Positions 1 through 8,750 of a stretch of 64,000 nucleotides of DNA are shown here, one piece after another (position 1 is the stretch's first letter; each line of letters starts with the position of its first letter). This DNA is from Hyphomicrobiales bacterium (GTDB lineage: Bacteria; Pseudomonadota; Alphaproteobacteria; Rhizobiales; Rhizobiaceae). The DNA is taken from the NCBI GenBank assembly GCA_900468805.1, contig UEIF01000002.1, positions 62,001 to 126,000 of the forward strand. Direction: 5' to 3'. A program made the translations under genes and the position numbers. The notes beneath the pieces were generated by a model. It ran no database searches, was not told where the DNA came from, and worked only from the letters and a program-made list of their open reading frames with translations.

Positions 1-137
1 CCGCGCTCGGAAATGTAGCGCTGCAGGAGACGGACGTCTTTGTAGTCGATGCGCGGAGCGTTTGCACCGGAGAACGGGCAGGTCTTGCGACGACGATGGA
101 ACGGACGACGGACCGGAGCGGAGGAAGATTCAGACAT
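1..137 (-). CDS. rpsR: 30S ribosomal protein S18, 3' part outside window
   Basis: Small-subunit ribosomal protein that packs against S6 on the 30S platform. The first 45 codons are visible. They begin [20 protein letters not shown] and continue through PFSGANAP and [17 protein letters not shown], the conserved start and core of bacterial S18. The ATG lies 12 nt downstream of the rpsF stop, and an AAGGAGA Shine-Dalgarno sequence overlaps that TAA, so the two genes are co-transcribed and probably translationally coupled. The C-terminal part lies to the left of the window. Confidence 0.95.
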   Translation of the reverse strand, partial: MSESSSAPVRRPFHRRRKTCPFSGANAPRIDYKDVRLLQRYISER

Positions 138-149
138 TCTTAGATCTCC

Positions 150-608
150 TTATACACGGTCTTCGCGGGGAGCGCGGTCAGGGCGCGGGCCACGCTGGAA
201 GTCGCCGTCACGGCGCGGCGGACGATCGCCGAATTCGCGGCGCGGGCCACGGTCGCCGCCTTCACGCGGGCCGCGATCGTCGCGGTCGCGCTTCTGCATC
301 ATGGCAGACGGGCCGTCTTCGTGCTTTTCGACAGCGATGGTCATGTAGCGAAGAACGTCTTCGCTGATGCGCATCTGGCGTTCCATTTCCTGGATCGCAG
401 CTGCTGGTGCATCAATGTCCATCAGGGCGTAATGAGCCTTGCGGTTCTTCTTGATGCGATAGGTGAGGGACTTGAGGCCCCAGTTTTCGATACGCCCGAC
501 TTTACCGCCGTTTGCTTCGATCACGCCCTTGTACTGTTCTACGAGGGCATCGACCTGCTGCGACGTGATATCCTGTCGGGCAAGGAATACATGTTCATAA
601 AGAGCCAT
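150..608 (-). CDS. rpsF: 30S ribosomal protein S6
   Basis: Ribosomal protein S6, which binds 16S rRNA as a heterodimer with S18. Residues 1-95 form the usual S6 domain ([14 protein letters not shown], then [17 protein letters not shown]). They are followed by a tail of about 50 residues made almost only of Arg, Asp, Gly and Pro, with DRGPRE-like repeats. Length is 152 aa against about 95-135 in many bacteria; long charged tails are usual in rhizobial S6. First gene of the rpsF-rpsR operon. Confidence 0.96.
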   Translation of the reverse strand: MALYEHVFLARQDITSQQVDALVEQYKGVIEANGGKVGRIENWGLKSLTYRIKKNRKAHYALMDIDAPAAAIQEMERQMRISEDVLRYMTIAVEKHEDGPSAMMQKRDRDDRGPREGGDRGPRREFGDRPPRRDGDFQRGPRPDRAPREDRV

Positions 609-939
609 GACAGCTTTGCCTTTCTTGCGTTTGATCAGAACCCGGCATTCGGCGGCTAAGCCTCAACGACTGCTCCTGAGAGGCGACAGGCGCCTGGCAA
701 GAAAAGCGTTTCCGAGACGGTCGAGAGCGGAGACACGGGAGGCTGGAACGCTTCCGTTCCGAACGATTTGCAAAATGCAAACCGGCCCTCCGTTCAGCCA
801 CCAGCCAGAAGACCGGGTTAACGAACAGGCGCGCTTATACGGACTTTTGAGCGAAAGGCAAGCGCATATGGCAGAAAAGCCGGTGATGCGCTTGCGAGCC
901 AGAAGCGTCAGGACGCGGAGCGCCCACGTGATGACGTCT
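609..939. other. Intergenic region upstream of rpsF
   Basis: 331 bp between the rpsF start and the 3' end of the aldo/keto reductase. I see no convincing protein-coding or RNA gene in it; the open frames here have no start signal or recognisable family. It should hold the rpsF-rpsR promoter and 5' leader, which probably begins near 826. Ribosomal protein leaders often carry autoregulatory structures, but I could not identify one with confidence. Confidence 0.6.
834..861 (-). promoter_or_regulatory. Possible rpsF-rpsR sigma-70 promoter
   Basis: On the minus strand there is TTGCCT (856-861), a 16-nt spacer and TATAAG (834-839). This fits the rhizobial housekeeping pattern (CTTGAC, about 17 nt, CTATAT) reasonably well. 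It would give a leader of over 200 nt before rpsF. The call rests only on consensus matching. Confidence 0.4.
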
Positions 940-1983
940 TTAAAGCGGCATCGGATACTGCCGGTGCACCCTCTCGATTTCGTCAAGCACATCACTGCCG
1001 AGCGCCACGTTCGTCGATCCGATATCCGTTCTCAGCTGCGCCATCGAGGTTGCGCCAATAATAACAGAAGTCATGAAGCGGCGAGTCAGACAGAAGGCGA
1101 GCGCCATCTGGGCCGGGTCGAGGCCGTGGCGGGCGGCAATCTCCAGATAGGCCTTAGTCGGTGCTTCCTGAAGCGGCTGCAGGCGGCCGCCGAGGTCGCC
1201 GTTGATCGAGGCGCGTGTGCCCTCGGGCTTCGCACCGTTGATGTACTTGCCGCTGAGAATACCCGCAGCGAGTGGCGAATAGGCGAGCAACCCGACGTCT
1301 TCGTGATGGGATAGTTCCGCCATGTCGAGATCGAAGTGACGATAGAGGAGATTGTATTCGTTCTGGACGCTGGCGACGCGCGGCAGGTTCAGTTGCTCGG
1401 ACAGCGTCACATATTTCTGCGTGCCCCAGGTCGTCTCGTTGGAGAGGCCGAAGGCGCGGATCTTGCCTTCCTTCACCAATCCGCCCACCGTTTCCAGGAT
1501 ATCGGTCATGTTGGCGACGGCTTTGGCGCGGTCCTGCTTGAAGGGATCGTAGTGCCAGCTCTGGCGGAAATGGAAATGGCCGCGGTTCGGCCAGTGGATC
1601 TGGTAGAGATCGACATAGTCGGTCTTCAGCCGCTTCAGACTGGCCTCGAGCGCCATACGAATGTTCTTGGCATCGGCGCCTTCGCCGCCGCGCAAATAGG
1701 AGCGGCCAGTTCCGGCAACCTTGGTGGCAAGCACGATATCCTTCCGCTTGCCGGTCTTCTCGAACCAGCTGCCGATATAGTCTTCCGTCCGGCCCTGCGT
1801 TTCGGCCGAAACCGGCGTGGTCGGATAAAGCTCGGCAGTATCGAAGAAATTGACGCCCTCCTGGACGGCGTAATCCATCTGCTCATGGGCTTCCGCTTCG
1901 CTGTTCTGTGTGCCCCAGGTCATGGTGCCAAGGCAAATCTCGGAAACGGAAATATCTGTGCGGCCTAATTTATTGTATTTCAT
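940..1983 (-). CDS. tas: Tas-like NADP(H)-dependent aldo/keto reductase
   Basis: A 347-aa aldo/keto reductase of the Tas/YajO branch. The N-terminus (MKYNKLGRTDISVSEICLGTM) and the tetrad Asp48, Tyr53, Lys88 and His130 (within LYQIHWPNR) are intact. The insert after the active-site Tyr (TTPVSAETQGRTEDYIGSWF) is typical of Tas. Members reduce small carbonyls; the physiological substrate is not established. The gene stands alone, divergent from fabD. Confidence 0.88.
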   Translation of the reverse strand: MKYNKLGRTDISVSEICLGTMTWGTQNSEAEAHEQMDYAVQEGVNFFDTAELYPTTPVSAETQGRTEDYIGSWFEKTGKRKDIVLATKVAGTGRSYLRGGEGADAKNIRMALEASLKRLKTDYVDLYQIHWPNRGHFHFRQSWHYDPFKQDRAKAVANMTDILETVGGLVKEGKIRAFGLSNETTWGTQKYVTLSEQLNLPRVASVQNEYNLLYRHFDLDMAELSHHEDVGLLAYSPLAAGILSGKYINGAKPEGTRASINGDLGGRLQPLQEAPTKAYLEIAARHGLDPAQMALAFCLTRRFMTSVIIGATSMAQLRTDIGSTNVALGSDVLDEIERVHRQYPMPL

Positions 1984-2157
1984 TGGGAACCTTGGGGGTG
2001 GGCTAGAAAAGGAAAGGCTTGGAAAGAGCTGCGCAAACTTAGGCTGGATTTGATGAAGCGCAAGAGGAAAAACCGGGCTTTAGCGCTGGTGCGAAAGGCT
2101 TTGGAGAGAATGGGCCGCCACTTGACTCTGAAAGAAAGAATGTCAATTGGAGGCGAA

Positions 2158-2193
2158 ATGGCCCGATGGGCACTATCGAGGGACAGAATATGA
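2158..2193 (+). CDS. Possible leader peptide upstream of fabD
   Basis: An 11-codon frame (MARWALSRDRI) starts at ATG 2158, four nt after a perfect GGAGG (2149-2153). Its TGA (2191-2193) overlaps the fabD ATG (2190-2192) as ATGA. This is the best Shine-Dalgarno in the fabD upstream region and it is spaced for this small frame, not for fabD. Translation could therefore couple into fabD. Short frames arise by chance, so this remains a hypothesis. Confidence 0.35.
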   Translation: MARWALSRDRI

Positions 2194-3134
2194 CCATTGC
2201 TTTCACTTTTCCCGGCCAGGGCAGCCAGGCCGTCGGCATGGGCAAGGATCTCGCCGAGAATTTCGCGGAAGCCCGCGCCGTGTTCGACGAAGTCGATGAA
2301 GCGCTCGGTGAAAAGCTTTCGGACGTGATTTTCAACGGTCCCGAGGACAAGCTGACGCTGACGGCGAATGCCCAGCCGGCGCTGATGGCCGTCTCCATGG
2401 CCGTCATCCGTGTTCTGGAAGCCAAGGGCCTCGATCTCAAGGCGAAGGTCTCCTACGTCGCCGGCCATTCGCTCGGCGAATATTCCGCTCTCTGTGCCGC
2501 CGGCACTTTCTCGATATCAGACACAGCCCGCCTTCTGCGCATCCGCGGCAATGCCATGCAGGCAGCCGTACCTGTCGGCGTCGGCGCCATGGCCGCCATC
2601 ATCGGCCTCGAGCATGCCGACGTTCAGGCCCTCTGTGAGGAAGCTTCAGCCATCGGCTCCTGTCAGATCGCCAATGACAATGGCGGCGGTCAGCTCGTCA
2701 TTTCAGGTGAGAAGTCGGCTGTCGAAAAGGCCGCCGGCCTTGCGACCGACAAGGGCGCCAAGCGTGCCATCCTGCTGCCGGTCTCCGCTCCCTTCCATTC
2801 GAAGCTGATGGCGCCTGCCGCAGACGCCATGCGCGAGGCACTCGCCGGTGTGAAGAAGACCAATCCGGTCGTGCCCGTCATCGCTAATGTCCGCGCCGCT
2901 CCCGTCACTGACGCTGAGGAGATCGCCGCACTTCTCGTCGAGCAGGTCACCGGACAGGTGCGCTGGCGCGAAACGGTGGAATGGTTCGCCGCAAATGGCG
3001 TCACCACGCTCTATGAACTCGGTGCCGGCAAGGTGCTGACCGGCCTTGCGCGCCGCATCGACAAGAATATCAATGGCGTCTCTGTAAACGGCCCTGCCGA
3101 TATCGACGCTGCCATTGCCGCTCTCACGGCCTGA
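2190..3134 (+). CDS. fabD: Malonyl-CoA:ACP transacylase
   Basis: Transfers malonyl from CoA to acyl carrier protein, supplying extender units for type II fatty acid synthesis in the cytoplasm. The 314-aa protein starts MTIAFTFPGQGSQ, has the nucleophile Ser94 in GHSLGEYSA, Arg119 in RIRGNAMQ and the catalytic His203 in PVSAPFHSKLM. I chose ATG 2190, which has GAGGGAC just upstream; an in-frame ATG at 2166 would add eight residues not expected in the family. First structural gene of a fabD-fabG-acpP-fabF series. Confidence 0.95.
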   Translation: MTIAFTFPGQGSQAVGMGKDLAENFAEARAVFDEVDEALGEKLSDVIFNGPEDKLTLTANAQPALMAVSMAVIRVLEAKGLDLKAKVSYVAGHSLGEYSALCAAGTFSISDTARLLRIRGNAMQAAVPVGVGAMAAIIGLEHADVQALCEEASAIGSCQIANDNGGGQLVISGEKSAVEKAAGLATDKGAKRAILLPVSAPFHSKLMAPAADAMREALAGVKKTNPVVPVIANVRAAPVTDAEEIAALLVEQVTGQVRWRETVEWFAANGVTTLYELGAGKVLTGLARRIDKNINGVSVNGPADIDAAIAALTA

Positions 3135-3163
3135 TTGCCCCACTTCATATAAGGAACGTTCCC

Positions 3164-3901
3164 ATGTTCGATCTTTCCGGCCGCAAGGCTCTCGTCACCG
3201 GCGCATCGGGCGGCATTGGCGAAGAAATCGCCCGCCTTCTCCATAAGCAGGGCGCCGTTGTCGGCCTGCACGGTACCCGCGTCGAAAAGCTCGAGGCTTT
3301 GGCAAACGAACTCGGTGACCGCGTGAAGATCTTCCCTGCGAACCTGTCGGATCGCGACGAGGTCAAGGCTCTCGGCCAGAAGGCGGAAGCCGATCTCGAA
3401 GGTGTCGATATCCTGGTCAACAACGCCGGCATCACCAAGGACGGTCTCTTCGTGCGCATGAGCGACGAGGACTGGGATGCCGTTCTCGAAGTGAACCTGA
3501 CGGCGACCTTCCGCCTGACTCGAGAGCTCACCCATCCGATGATGCGCCGCCGCTACGGCCGCATCATCAACATCACCTCGATTGTCGGCGTGACCGGCAA
3601 TCCGGGGCAGGCCAACTACTGCGCCTCCAAGGCCGGCATGATCGGTTTTTCGAAGTCGCTGGCGCAGGAAATCGCCACCCGCAACGTGACGGTCAACTGC
3701 GTCGCTCCGGGCTTTATCGAAAGCGCCATGACCGGCAAGCTGAACGATAAGCAGAAGGAAACGATCATGGGTGCGATCCCCATGAAGCGCATGGGAACCG
3801 GCGCCGAAGTGGCCTCTGCCGTCGTCTATCTGGCCTCCTCGGAAGCGGCCTATATGACGGGCCAGACGCTGCACGTAAACGGCGGCATGGCCATGATCTG
3901 A
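3164..3901 (+). CDS. fabG: 3-oxoacyl-ACP reductase
   Basis: NADPH-dependent beta-ketoacyl-ACP reductase, the first reduction of the elongation cycle. It is a classical short-chain dehydrogenase of 245 aa: TGASGGIG cofactor loop (12-19), NNAG (86-89), and catalytic Ser139, Tyr152 and Lys156 in NYCASK. It follows fabD by 29 nt with an AAGGAACG ribosome-binding site, so the two are very probably co-transcribed. Confidence 0.95.
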   Translation: MFDLSGRKALVTGASGGIGEEIARLLHKQGAVVGLHGTRVEKLEALANELGDRVKIFPANLSDRDEVKALGQKAEADLEGVDILVNNAGITKDGLFVRMSDEDWDAVLEVNLTATFRLTRELTHPMMRRRYGRIINITSIVGVTGNPGQANYCASKAGMIGFSKSLAQEIATRNVTVNCVAPGFIESAMTGKLNDKQKETIMGAIPMKRMGTGAEVASAVVYLASSEAAYMTGQTLHVNGGMAMI

Positions 3902-4186
3902 AACGATTAGCTGCCGCGGCCGCCAATTTCACCCAATAGCGTGTTGAGCAATCACGAACGGTTGATTTTCTGGCTTTGCGGCAGACTTAAAGCATGTTAA
4001 TCGGGCCATGACTGTCAACAGTCGTCCCGAAAAAAGCAGACGGACCGGCGGGCTTTTCGCAAGCCTGGGACTTCTCTAAAGCCGGGTAAACGAGTTTGCC
4101 GAGGATGTCTGAAAGCATCGCAGGCTGAAACAGGGTGGGGTGTCAGAAAGACATTCCGATCAGGACATAAGGTCGAGGAAACCGAC

Positions 4187-4423
4187 ATGAGCGATATCGC
4201 AGAACGCGTAAAGAAAATTGTTATTGATCATCTTGGCGTCGATGCCGACAAGGTTGTCGAGAGCGCCAGCTTTATCGACGATCTGGGCGCTGACTCGCTC
4301 GACACGGTCGAACTGGTCATGGCTTTCGAAGAAGAATTCGGCGTCGAAATTCCCGACGATGCCGCTGACTCGATCCTGACGGTCGGCGATGCCGTGAAGT
4401 TTATTGAGAAGGCTCAGGCCTGA
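4187..4423 (+). CDS. acpP: Acyl carrier protein
   Basis: The 78-aa acidic carrier of growing acyl chains. The phosphopantetheine site is Ser37 in [18 protein letters not shown], and the [12 protein letters not shown] start is standard. 285 bp separate it from fabG, and a terminator follows, so it probably has its own strong promoter and transcript. A TTGATT box lies at 3962-3967, but I found no convincing -10 at the right distance. Confidence 0.97.
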   Translation: MSDIAERVKKIVIDHLGVDADKVVESASFIDDLGADSLDTVELVMAFEEEFGVEIPDDAADSILTVGDAVKFIEKAQA

Positions 4424-4438
4424 TTCTGTGCATTCGAG

Positions 4439-4470
4439 AAAGGGCGGGCCAAGAGTCCGCCCTTTTCTTT
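4439..4470 (+). terminator. Rho-independent terminator after acpP
   Basis: AAAGGGCGG (4439-4447) pairs with CCGCCCTTT (4457-4465) across a nine-base loop and is followed by a T-rich tract. The stem can be extended by a G-T pair. It begins 16 nt after the acpP stop and separates the abundant acpP message from fabF. Confidence 0.85.
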
Positions 4471-4516
4471 TGAGCATGTTTCTCCATAAAACATAATAGA
4501 CGGGGGAAAGCAGTCG

Positions 4517-5779
4517 ATGAGAAGGGTCGTCATTACAGGTACCGGCATGGTATCGCCCTTGGGGTGCGGAACGGAAATTACCTGGTCCCGCCTGCTTGCG
4601 AGCGTAAACGGTGCCCGCCTCGTGACCGAGTTCGAGGTCGAAGATCTCCCCGCAAAGATTGCTTGCCGCATTCCCGTCGGTGACGGTTCCGAAGGCACGT
4701 TCAATGCCGACGACTGGATGGAGCCGAAGGAACAGCGCAAGGTCGATCCCTTCATCATTTACGGCATGGCAGCAGCCGAAATGGCGCTGAACGACGCAAA
4801 TTGGCACCCTGAGACAGATGAAGATCAGATCGCCACCGGCGTGCTGATCGGCTCGGGCATCGGCGGCATCGAAGGCATTGTCGAAGCCGGCTATACGCTG
4901 CGTGACAAGGGCCCGCGCCGCATCTCTCCGTTCTTCATTCCTGGCCGTCTGATCAATCTCGTGTCCGGGCAGGTTTCCATTCGCCACAAGCTGCGCGGTC
5001 CCAATCATTCGGTTGTCACTGCCTGTTCTACCGGCGCGCATGCGATCGGCGATGCAGCTCGGCTGATCGCACTCGGCGATGCCGATGTCATGGTTGCAGG
5101 AGGCACGGAATCGCCCGTCAGCCGCATCTCGCTTGCCGGTTTTGCGGCCTGCAAGGCGTTGTCGACGCAGCACAATGACGACCCGCAGAGGGCGTCGCGC
5201 CCCTACGACAAGGACCGTGACGGTTTCGTCATGGGCGAGGGCGCCGGCATCGTGGTTCTCGAAGAGCTGGACCATGCGCTGGCACGCGGCGCCAAGATCT
5301 ACGCCGAAGTGGTCGGCTACGGCCTTTCCGGCGATGCCTTCCACATCACCGCTCCGTCGGAAGACGGCGACGGCGCGTTCCGCTGCATGACCATGGCACT
5401 TAAGCGCGCCGGCCTGACGCCTGCCGATGTCGACTACATCAACGCCCATGGCACTTCGACCATGGCTGACACGATCGAACTTGGTGCTGTCGAGCGTCTC
5501 GTCGGCAATGCGGCGTCGAAGATCTCCATGTCGTCGACCAAATCTGCGACCGGCCATCTCTTGGGTGCTGCCGGGGCCATCGAGGCGATCTTCACGACCC
5601 TCGCAATCCGGGATAACATCGCCCCTCCGACGCTCAATCTCGACAATCCTGAGCGGGAGACCGCAATCGATCTTGTTCCGCACAAGGCTCGTGAGCGAGA
5701 AATTAACGTGGCGCTATCCAACTCGTTCGGATTCGGCGGCACGAATGCATCGCTCGTGCTGCGCCGCTACGTCGGGTAA
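4517..5779 (+). CDS. fabF: 3-oxoacyl-ACP synthase II
   Basis: Condensing enzyme (KAS II) that elongates acyl-ACP with malonyl-ACP. The 420-aa thiolase-fold protein has the triad Cys170 (TACSTGAHA), His311 (NAHGTSTMADTIE) and His347 (KSATGHLLGAAGA), with Lys342. The C-terminal NSFGFGGTNASLVLRR motif is intact. It lies between the acpP terminator and mltG. Confidence 0.95.
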   Translation: MRRVVITGTGMVSPLGCGTEITWSRLLASVNGARLVTEFEVEDLPAKIACRIPVGDGSEGTFNADDWMEPKEQRKVDPFIIYGMAAAEMALNDANWHPETDEDQIATGVLIGSGIGGIEGIVEAGYTLRDKGPRRISPFFIPGRLINLVSGQVSIRHKLRGPNHSVVTACSTGAHAIGDAARLIALGDADVMVAGGTESPVSRISLAGFAACKALSTQHNDDPQRASRPYDKDRDGFVMGEGAGIVVLEELDHALARGAKIYAEVVGYGLSGDAFHITAPSEDGDGAFRCMTMALKRAGLTPADVDYINAHGTSTMADTIELGAVERLVGNAASKISMSSTKSATGHLLGAAGAIEAIFTTLAIRDNIAPPTLNLDNPERETAIDLVPHKAREREINVALSNSFGFGGTNASLVLRRYVG

Positions 5780-5897
5780 CAGGCGGTTCACGAGCACGGG
5801 CGAACGTCAAACGGCGCCATGACGCGCGGCAGAACCTGTTTTTGCCGCATTACTTCGCGAAATAGCGAAGCGGGGGCCAAGTTTTAGAGGATTGCCG

Positions 5898-7118
5898 GTG
5901 AGCGATACGACCAACCAGAGCAGCGACAACGGCCAGCCGGCGCAGAAGGGACCGATCATCCCGAAGTCGCCGAGCGAAGCCCTGCGGCCGGAACGTGTTC
6001 CCGAGCCGCCGAAGCGCTCCAGGAATGCCCGCAGCCAGGTCATCCTCTTCCTGAATTTCGTGATGACCATGGCCGTGGTCGTCTGCATCGCCGGCCTCAT
6101 CGGCTTCTACTACGCCATCACGGCTTATCAGAGCCCCGGTCCGCTGCAGACGAACACCAACTTCATCATCCGCAACGGCGCAGGCCTTGCGGAAATCGCC
6201 ACGAACCTCGAGCGCAATCTCATCATTTCGGACGCCCGCGTCTTTCGTTATCTGACGGCGACCCATCTCAACGCCGGCGAGAGCCTCAAGGCCGGTGAAT
6301 ACGAGATCAAGGCGCATGCATCCATGAACGAGATCATGGAGCTCCTGAAATCTGGAAAATCCATCCTCTATTCCGTCTCCTTCCCCGAGGGGCTGACGGT
6401 GCGGCAGATGTTCGATCGCATGCTGGATGATCCGGTCCTCGAAGGCGACCTGCCGGCGGCTCTTCCTTCGGAAGGCAGCCTGCGGCCCGATACCTACAAG
6501 TTCTCGCGCGGCACCAAGCGTTCCGAGATCATCGACCAGATGGCCGCCGCCCAGCAGAAGCTGGTCGACCAGATTTGGGAACGGCGCGATCCTTCCCCGC
6601 TCCTGAAGAGCAAGGAAGAATTCGTCACCCTCGCCTCGATCGTCGAGAAGGAGACAGGTGTGCCGGATGAGCGCGCCCATGTCGCTTCCGTCTTCCTGAA
6701 TCGTCTCGCCAAGGGCATGCGCCTGCAGTCCGATCCGACGATCATCTATGGTCTCTTCGGCGGCGAGGGCAAACCCTCCGACCGGCCGATTTACCAATCC
6801 GATCTGAAGAAAGAGACGCCGTACAACACTTACGTCATCAAGGGCTTGCCGCCGACGCCGATCGCTAATCCGGGCAAGGATGCGCTGGAAGCCGTCGCCA
6901 ATCCCTGGAAGACGCAGGACCTCTATTTCGTCGCCGATGGCACCGGCGGTCACGTTTTCGCGGCGACGCTCGATGATCACAACGCCAACGTCAAGCGCTG
7001 GCGCAAGCTGGAGGCGGACAAGGGCGCGGATCCCGAAATTGCCGTTGACGGTCAGCCGGAAGACCAGCCTGCGGACAATACATCGGTGGTTCCGCCGAAG
7101 AAAAAGAAGATCAACTGA
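5898..7118 (+). CDS. mltG: Endolytic murein transglycosylase MltG
   Basis: Inner-membrane lytic transglycosylase that cleaves nascent glycan strands and so limits peptidoglycan chain length. A Pro/Lys-rich cytoplasmic tail is followed by one membrane segment (about residues 50-75), a LysM-like region and the YceG catalytic domain, with the likely catalytic Glu in SIVEKETG and the PYNTYVIKGLPPTPIANPG signature. The start is GTG 5898 with AGAGG seven nt upstream; the earlier in-frame TTG is less well spaced. 406 aa. The Lys/Pro-rich C-terminus is variable in the family. Confidence 0.92.
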   Translation: MSDTTNQSSDNGQPAQKGPIIPKSPSEALRPERVPEPPKRSRNARSQVILFLNFVMTMAVVVCIAGLIGFYYAITAYQSPGPLQTNTNFIIRNGAGLAEIATNLERNLIISDARVFRYLTATHLNAGESLKAGEYEIKAHASMNEIMELLKSGKSILYSVSFPEGLTVRQMFDRMLDDPVLEGDLPAALPSEGSLRPDTYKFSRGTKRSEIIDQMAAAQQKLVDQIWERRDPSPLLKSKEEFVTLASIVEKETGVPDERAHVASVFLNRLAKGMRLQSDPTIIYGLFGGEGKPSDRPIYQSDLKKETPYNTYVIKGLPPTPIANPGKDALEAVANPWKTQDLYFVADGTGGHVFAATLDDHNANVKRWRKLEADKGADPEIAVDGQPEDQPADNTSVVPPKKKKIN

Positions 7119-7135
7119 TATCGGGAGGCCCTTCG

Positions 7136-8023
7136 ATGGCATTGCAGTCCATGACCGGTTTTGCGCGGCGCGAGGGAACGACCGGCCGCTGGCGCTGGGC
7201 ATGGGAACTGCGTTCGGTCAACGGCAAGGGGCTCGATCTCCGCCTTCGTCTGCCACCCGGCCTGGAGCGCCTCGAACCGGATGTTCGCCGCATTGCAGGC
7301 GAGAATTTCAGCCGCGGCAATCTGCAGGCCACACTGTCCCTGAATTCAGGTGAAGGCCAGCTTGAAGCCGTGCTCAATCAGGACGCCTTTGCTGCCGTTC
7401 TCGCCATGCGCGACAAGCTGGAGGGTCTGATCGATCCGGCGCCGCTGAGGCTCGACACGCTGCTTTCCATCCGTGGTCTTGTCGATTTCCGCGAGACGCA
7501 GGACAGCGAAGAGACGGTTGCCACCCGCGACGCCGATATCCTGGCAGGAGTGACGGCTGCTCTTGCCGATCTCAAGACCATGCGTGAGCAGGAGGGAGCA
7601 GCACTCACACGCGTGCTTCTCGGCCATATCGTGACGATCGAAGGGCTGACGAGCACGATCGAGGCCGATCCCTCGCGCTCGCCGCAGGAGATCGCGGCAA
7701 GGCTCTCCGCACAGGTCGCGCTGCTCATGGAAGGCACCGGCGCGCTTGACCGCGACCGGCTGCACGCCGAAGCAGCGCTGCTCGCCACCAAGGCGGATCT
7801 GCGCGAAGAGATCGACCGGCTGAAGGCCCATGTCGACGCCGCCCGCGATCTTTTGGCGAAGGGCGGGCCCGTCGGACGAAAGCTCGATTTCCTTGCACAG
7901 GAATTTAACCGAGAATCGAATACCATCTGCTCGAAGTCGAACGCATCGGCCGTCACCGCAGCCGGAATTGAGCTGAAAGTGGTGATCGATCAGTTCCGCG
8001 AGCAGGTCCAGAATTTGGAGTAG
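7136..8023 (+). CDS. yicC: YicC family endoribonuclease
   Basis: 295 aa with the defining YicC N-terminus (MALQSMTGFARREG) and the C-terminal DUF1732 region (GRKLDFLAQEFNRESNTICSK). E. coli YicC is reported as an endoribonuclease acting on the small RNA RyhB; the rhizobial role is unknown. It sits 17 nt after mltG and 3 nt before gmk, the common yicC-gmk pairing, so the three are probably one transcript. Confidence 0.9.
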   Translation: MALQSMTGFARREGTTGRWRWAWELRSVNGKGLDLRLRLPPGLERLEPDVRRIAGENFSRGNLQATLSLNSGEGQLEAVLNQDAFAAVLAMRDKLEGLIDPAPLRLDTLLSIRGLVDFRETQDSEETVATRDADILAGVTAALADLKTMREQEGAALTRVLLGHIVTIEGLTSTIEADPSRSPQEIAARLSAQVALLMEGTGALDRDRLHAEAALLATKADLREEIDRLKAHVDAARDLLAKGGPVGRKLDFLAQEFNRESNTICSKSNASAVTAAGIELKVVIDQFREQVQNLE

Positions 8024-8026
8024 GAC

Positions 8027-8689
8027 ATGAGCCCGGCGAAAACCTCGCCCATCCAGATCGCCCGTCGCGGTCTGATGCTGGTCATCTCGTCGCCTTCGGG
8101 TGCCGGTAAATCCACCATCGCGCGCACGCTCTTGGAAACGGACAGGCAGATCGGTCTTTCTGTCAGCGTCACGACCCGCCAACGTCGTCCGAGCGAAGTG
8201 GAAGGCGTGCACTATCATTTCAAGAGCGTGCGTGAATTCGAGCGGCTGCGCGATTCCGATTCCCTGCTGGAATGGGCCGAGGTTCACGGCAATTTCTACG
8301 GCACGCCTCGCGAGCCCGTCGAGCAGGCCATGTCCGAAGGCCGCGACATGCTGTTCGATATCGACTGGCAGGGTGCCCAACAATTGCAGCAGAAGATGCA
8401 GGCTGACGTCGTGTCGATATTCGTGCTGCCGCCGACTATGACCGAGTTGCAGTCTCGCCTTCATCGCCGCGCTGAGGATTCCGAGGAGGTCATCCAGACG
8501 CGCCTCGCAAACTCCCGCGCTGAGATCGCCCACTGGCGCGAATATGACTACGTCATCATCAATGACGACCTGAACGCCGCATTCGACGCTGTGCAGTCGA
8601 TCGTCAAAGCCGAGCGGCTGCGCCGCGACCGCCGCCACGGCATGTTCGATTTCGTCCGCGAATTGCTGGAAGAGACGCCGGTTCTTTAG
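8027..8689 (+). CDS. gmk: Guanylate kinase
   Basis: Phosphorylates GMP to GDP. The 220-aa protein has the P-loop [10 protein letters not shown] (residues 21-30), the GMP-binding [18 protein letters not shown] segment and the IDWQGAQQL stretch. The start lies 3 nt after the yicC stop. Its TAG stop lies inside the left outer arm of a palindromic repeat (8684-8750). Confidence 0.95.
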   Translation: MSPAKTSPIQIARRGLMLVISSPSGAGKSTIARTLLETDRQIGLSVSVTTRQRRPSEVEGVHYHFKSVREFERLRDSDSLLEWAEVHGNFYGTPREPVEQAMSEGRDMLFDIDWQGAQQLQQKMQADVVSIFVLPPTMTELQSRLHRRAEDSEEVIQTRLANSRAEIAHWREYDYVIINDDLNAAFDAVQSIVKAERLRRDRRHGMFDFVRELLEETPVL

Positions 8690-8750
8690 AGCAATCCCAG
8701 CAAAAGTGTGAAGCGGTTTTGCGTCTGGAATTGCGTGAAATGCTCTAAAG
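8684..8750. repeat. Rhizobial palindromic intergenic repeat, copy 1
   Basis: A nested inverted repeat fills the gap between the convergent genes gmk and rsmA. The outer arms CTTTAGAGCA (8684-8693) and TGCTCTAAAG (8741-8750) are perfect complements. Inside them, GCAATCCCAG pairs imperfectly with CTGGAATTGC, and CAAAA pairs with TTTTG around a GTGTGAAGCGG loop. The stop codons of both flanking genes lie within the outer arms. The core is shared with the copy at 19313-19421. It could also act as a bidirectional transcription end. Confidence 0.85.

Noticed and set aside
609..939. Small gene in the rpsF upstream gap
   Set aside because: Open frames here have no ribosome-binding site and run into the aldo/keto reductase gene; no recognisable product.
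2166..2190. Upstream start for fabD adding MGTIEGQN
   Set aside because: The added residues are not typical of FabD, and the GGAGG upstream is too far from 2166; ATG 2190 fits better.
3902..4186. Riboswitch or small RNA upstream of acpP
   Set aside because: I looked for conserved paired elements and a terminator but saw none that I could support.
4160..5683. Minus-strand open frame of 507 codons opposite acpP and fabF
   Set aside because: It mirrors GC-rich codon structure of the forward genes, has no Shine-Dalgarno or family motifs, and spans two conserved genes and a terminator.
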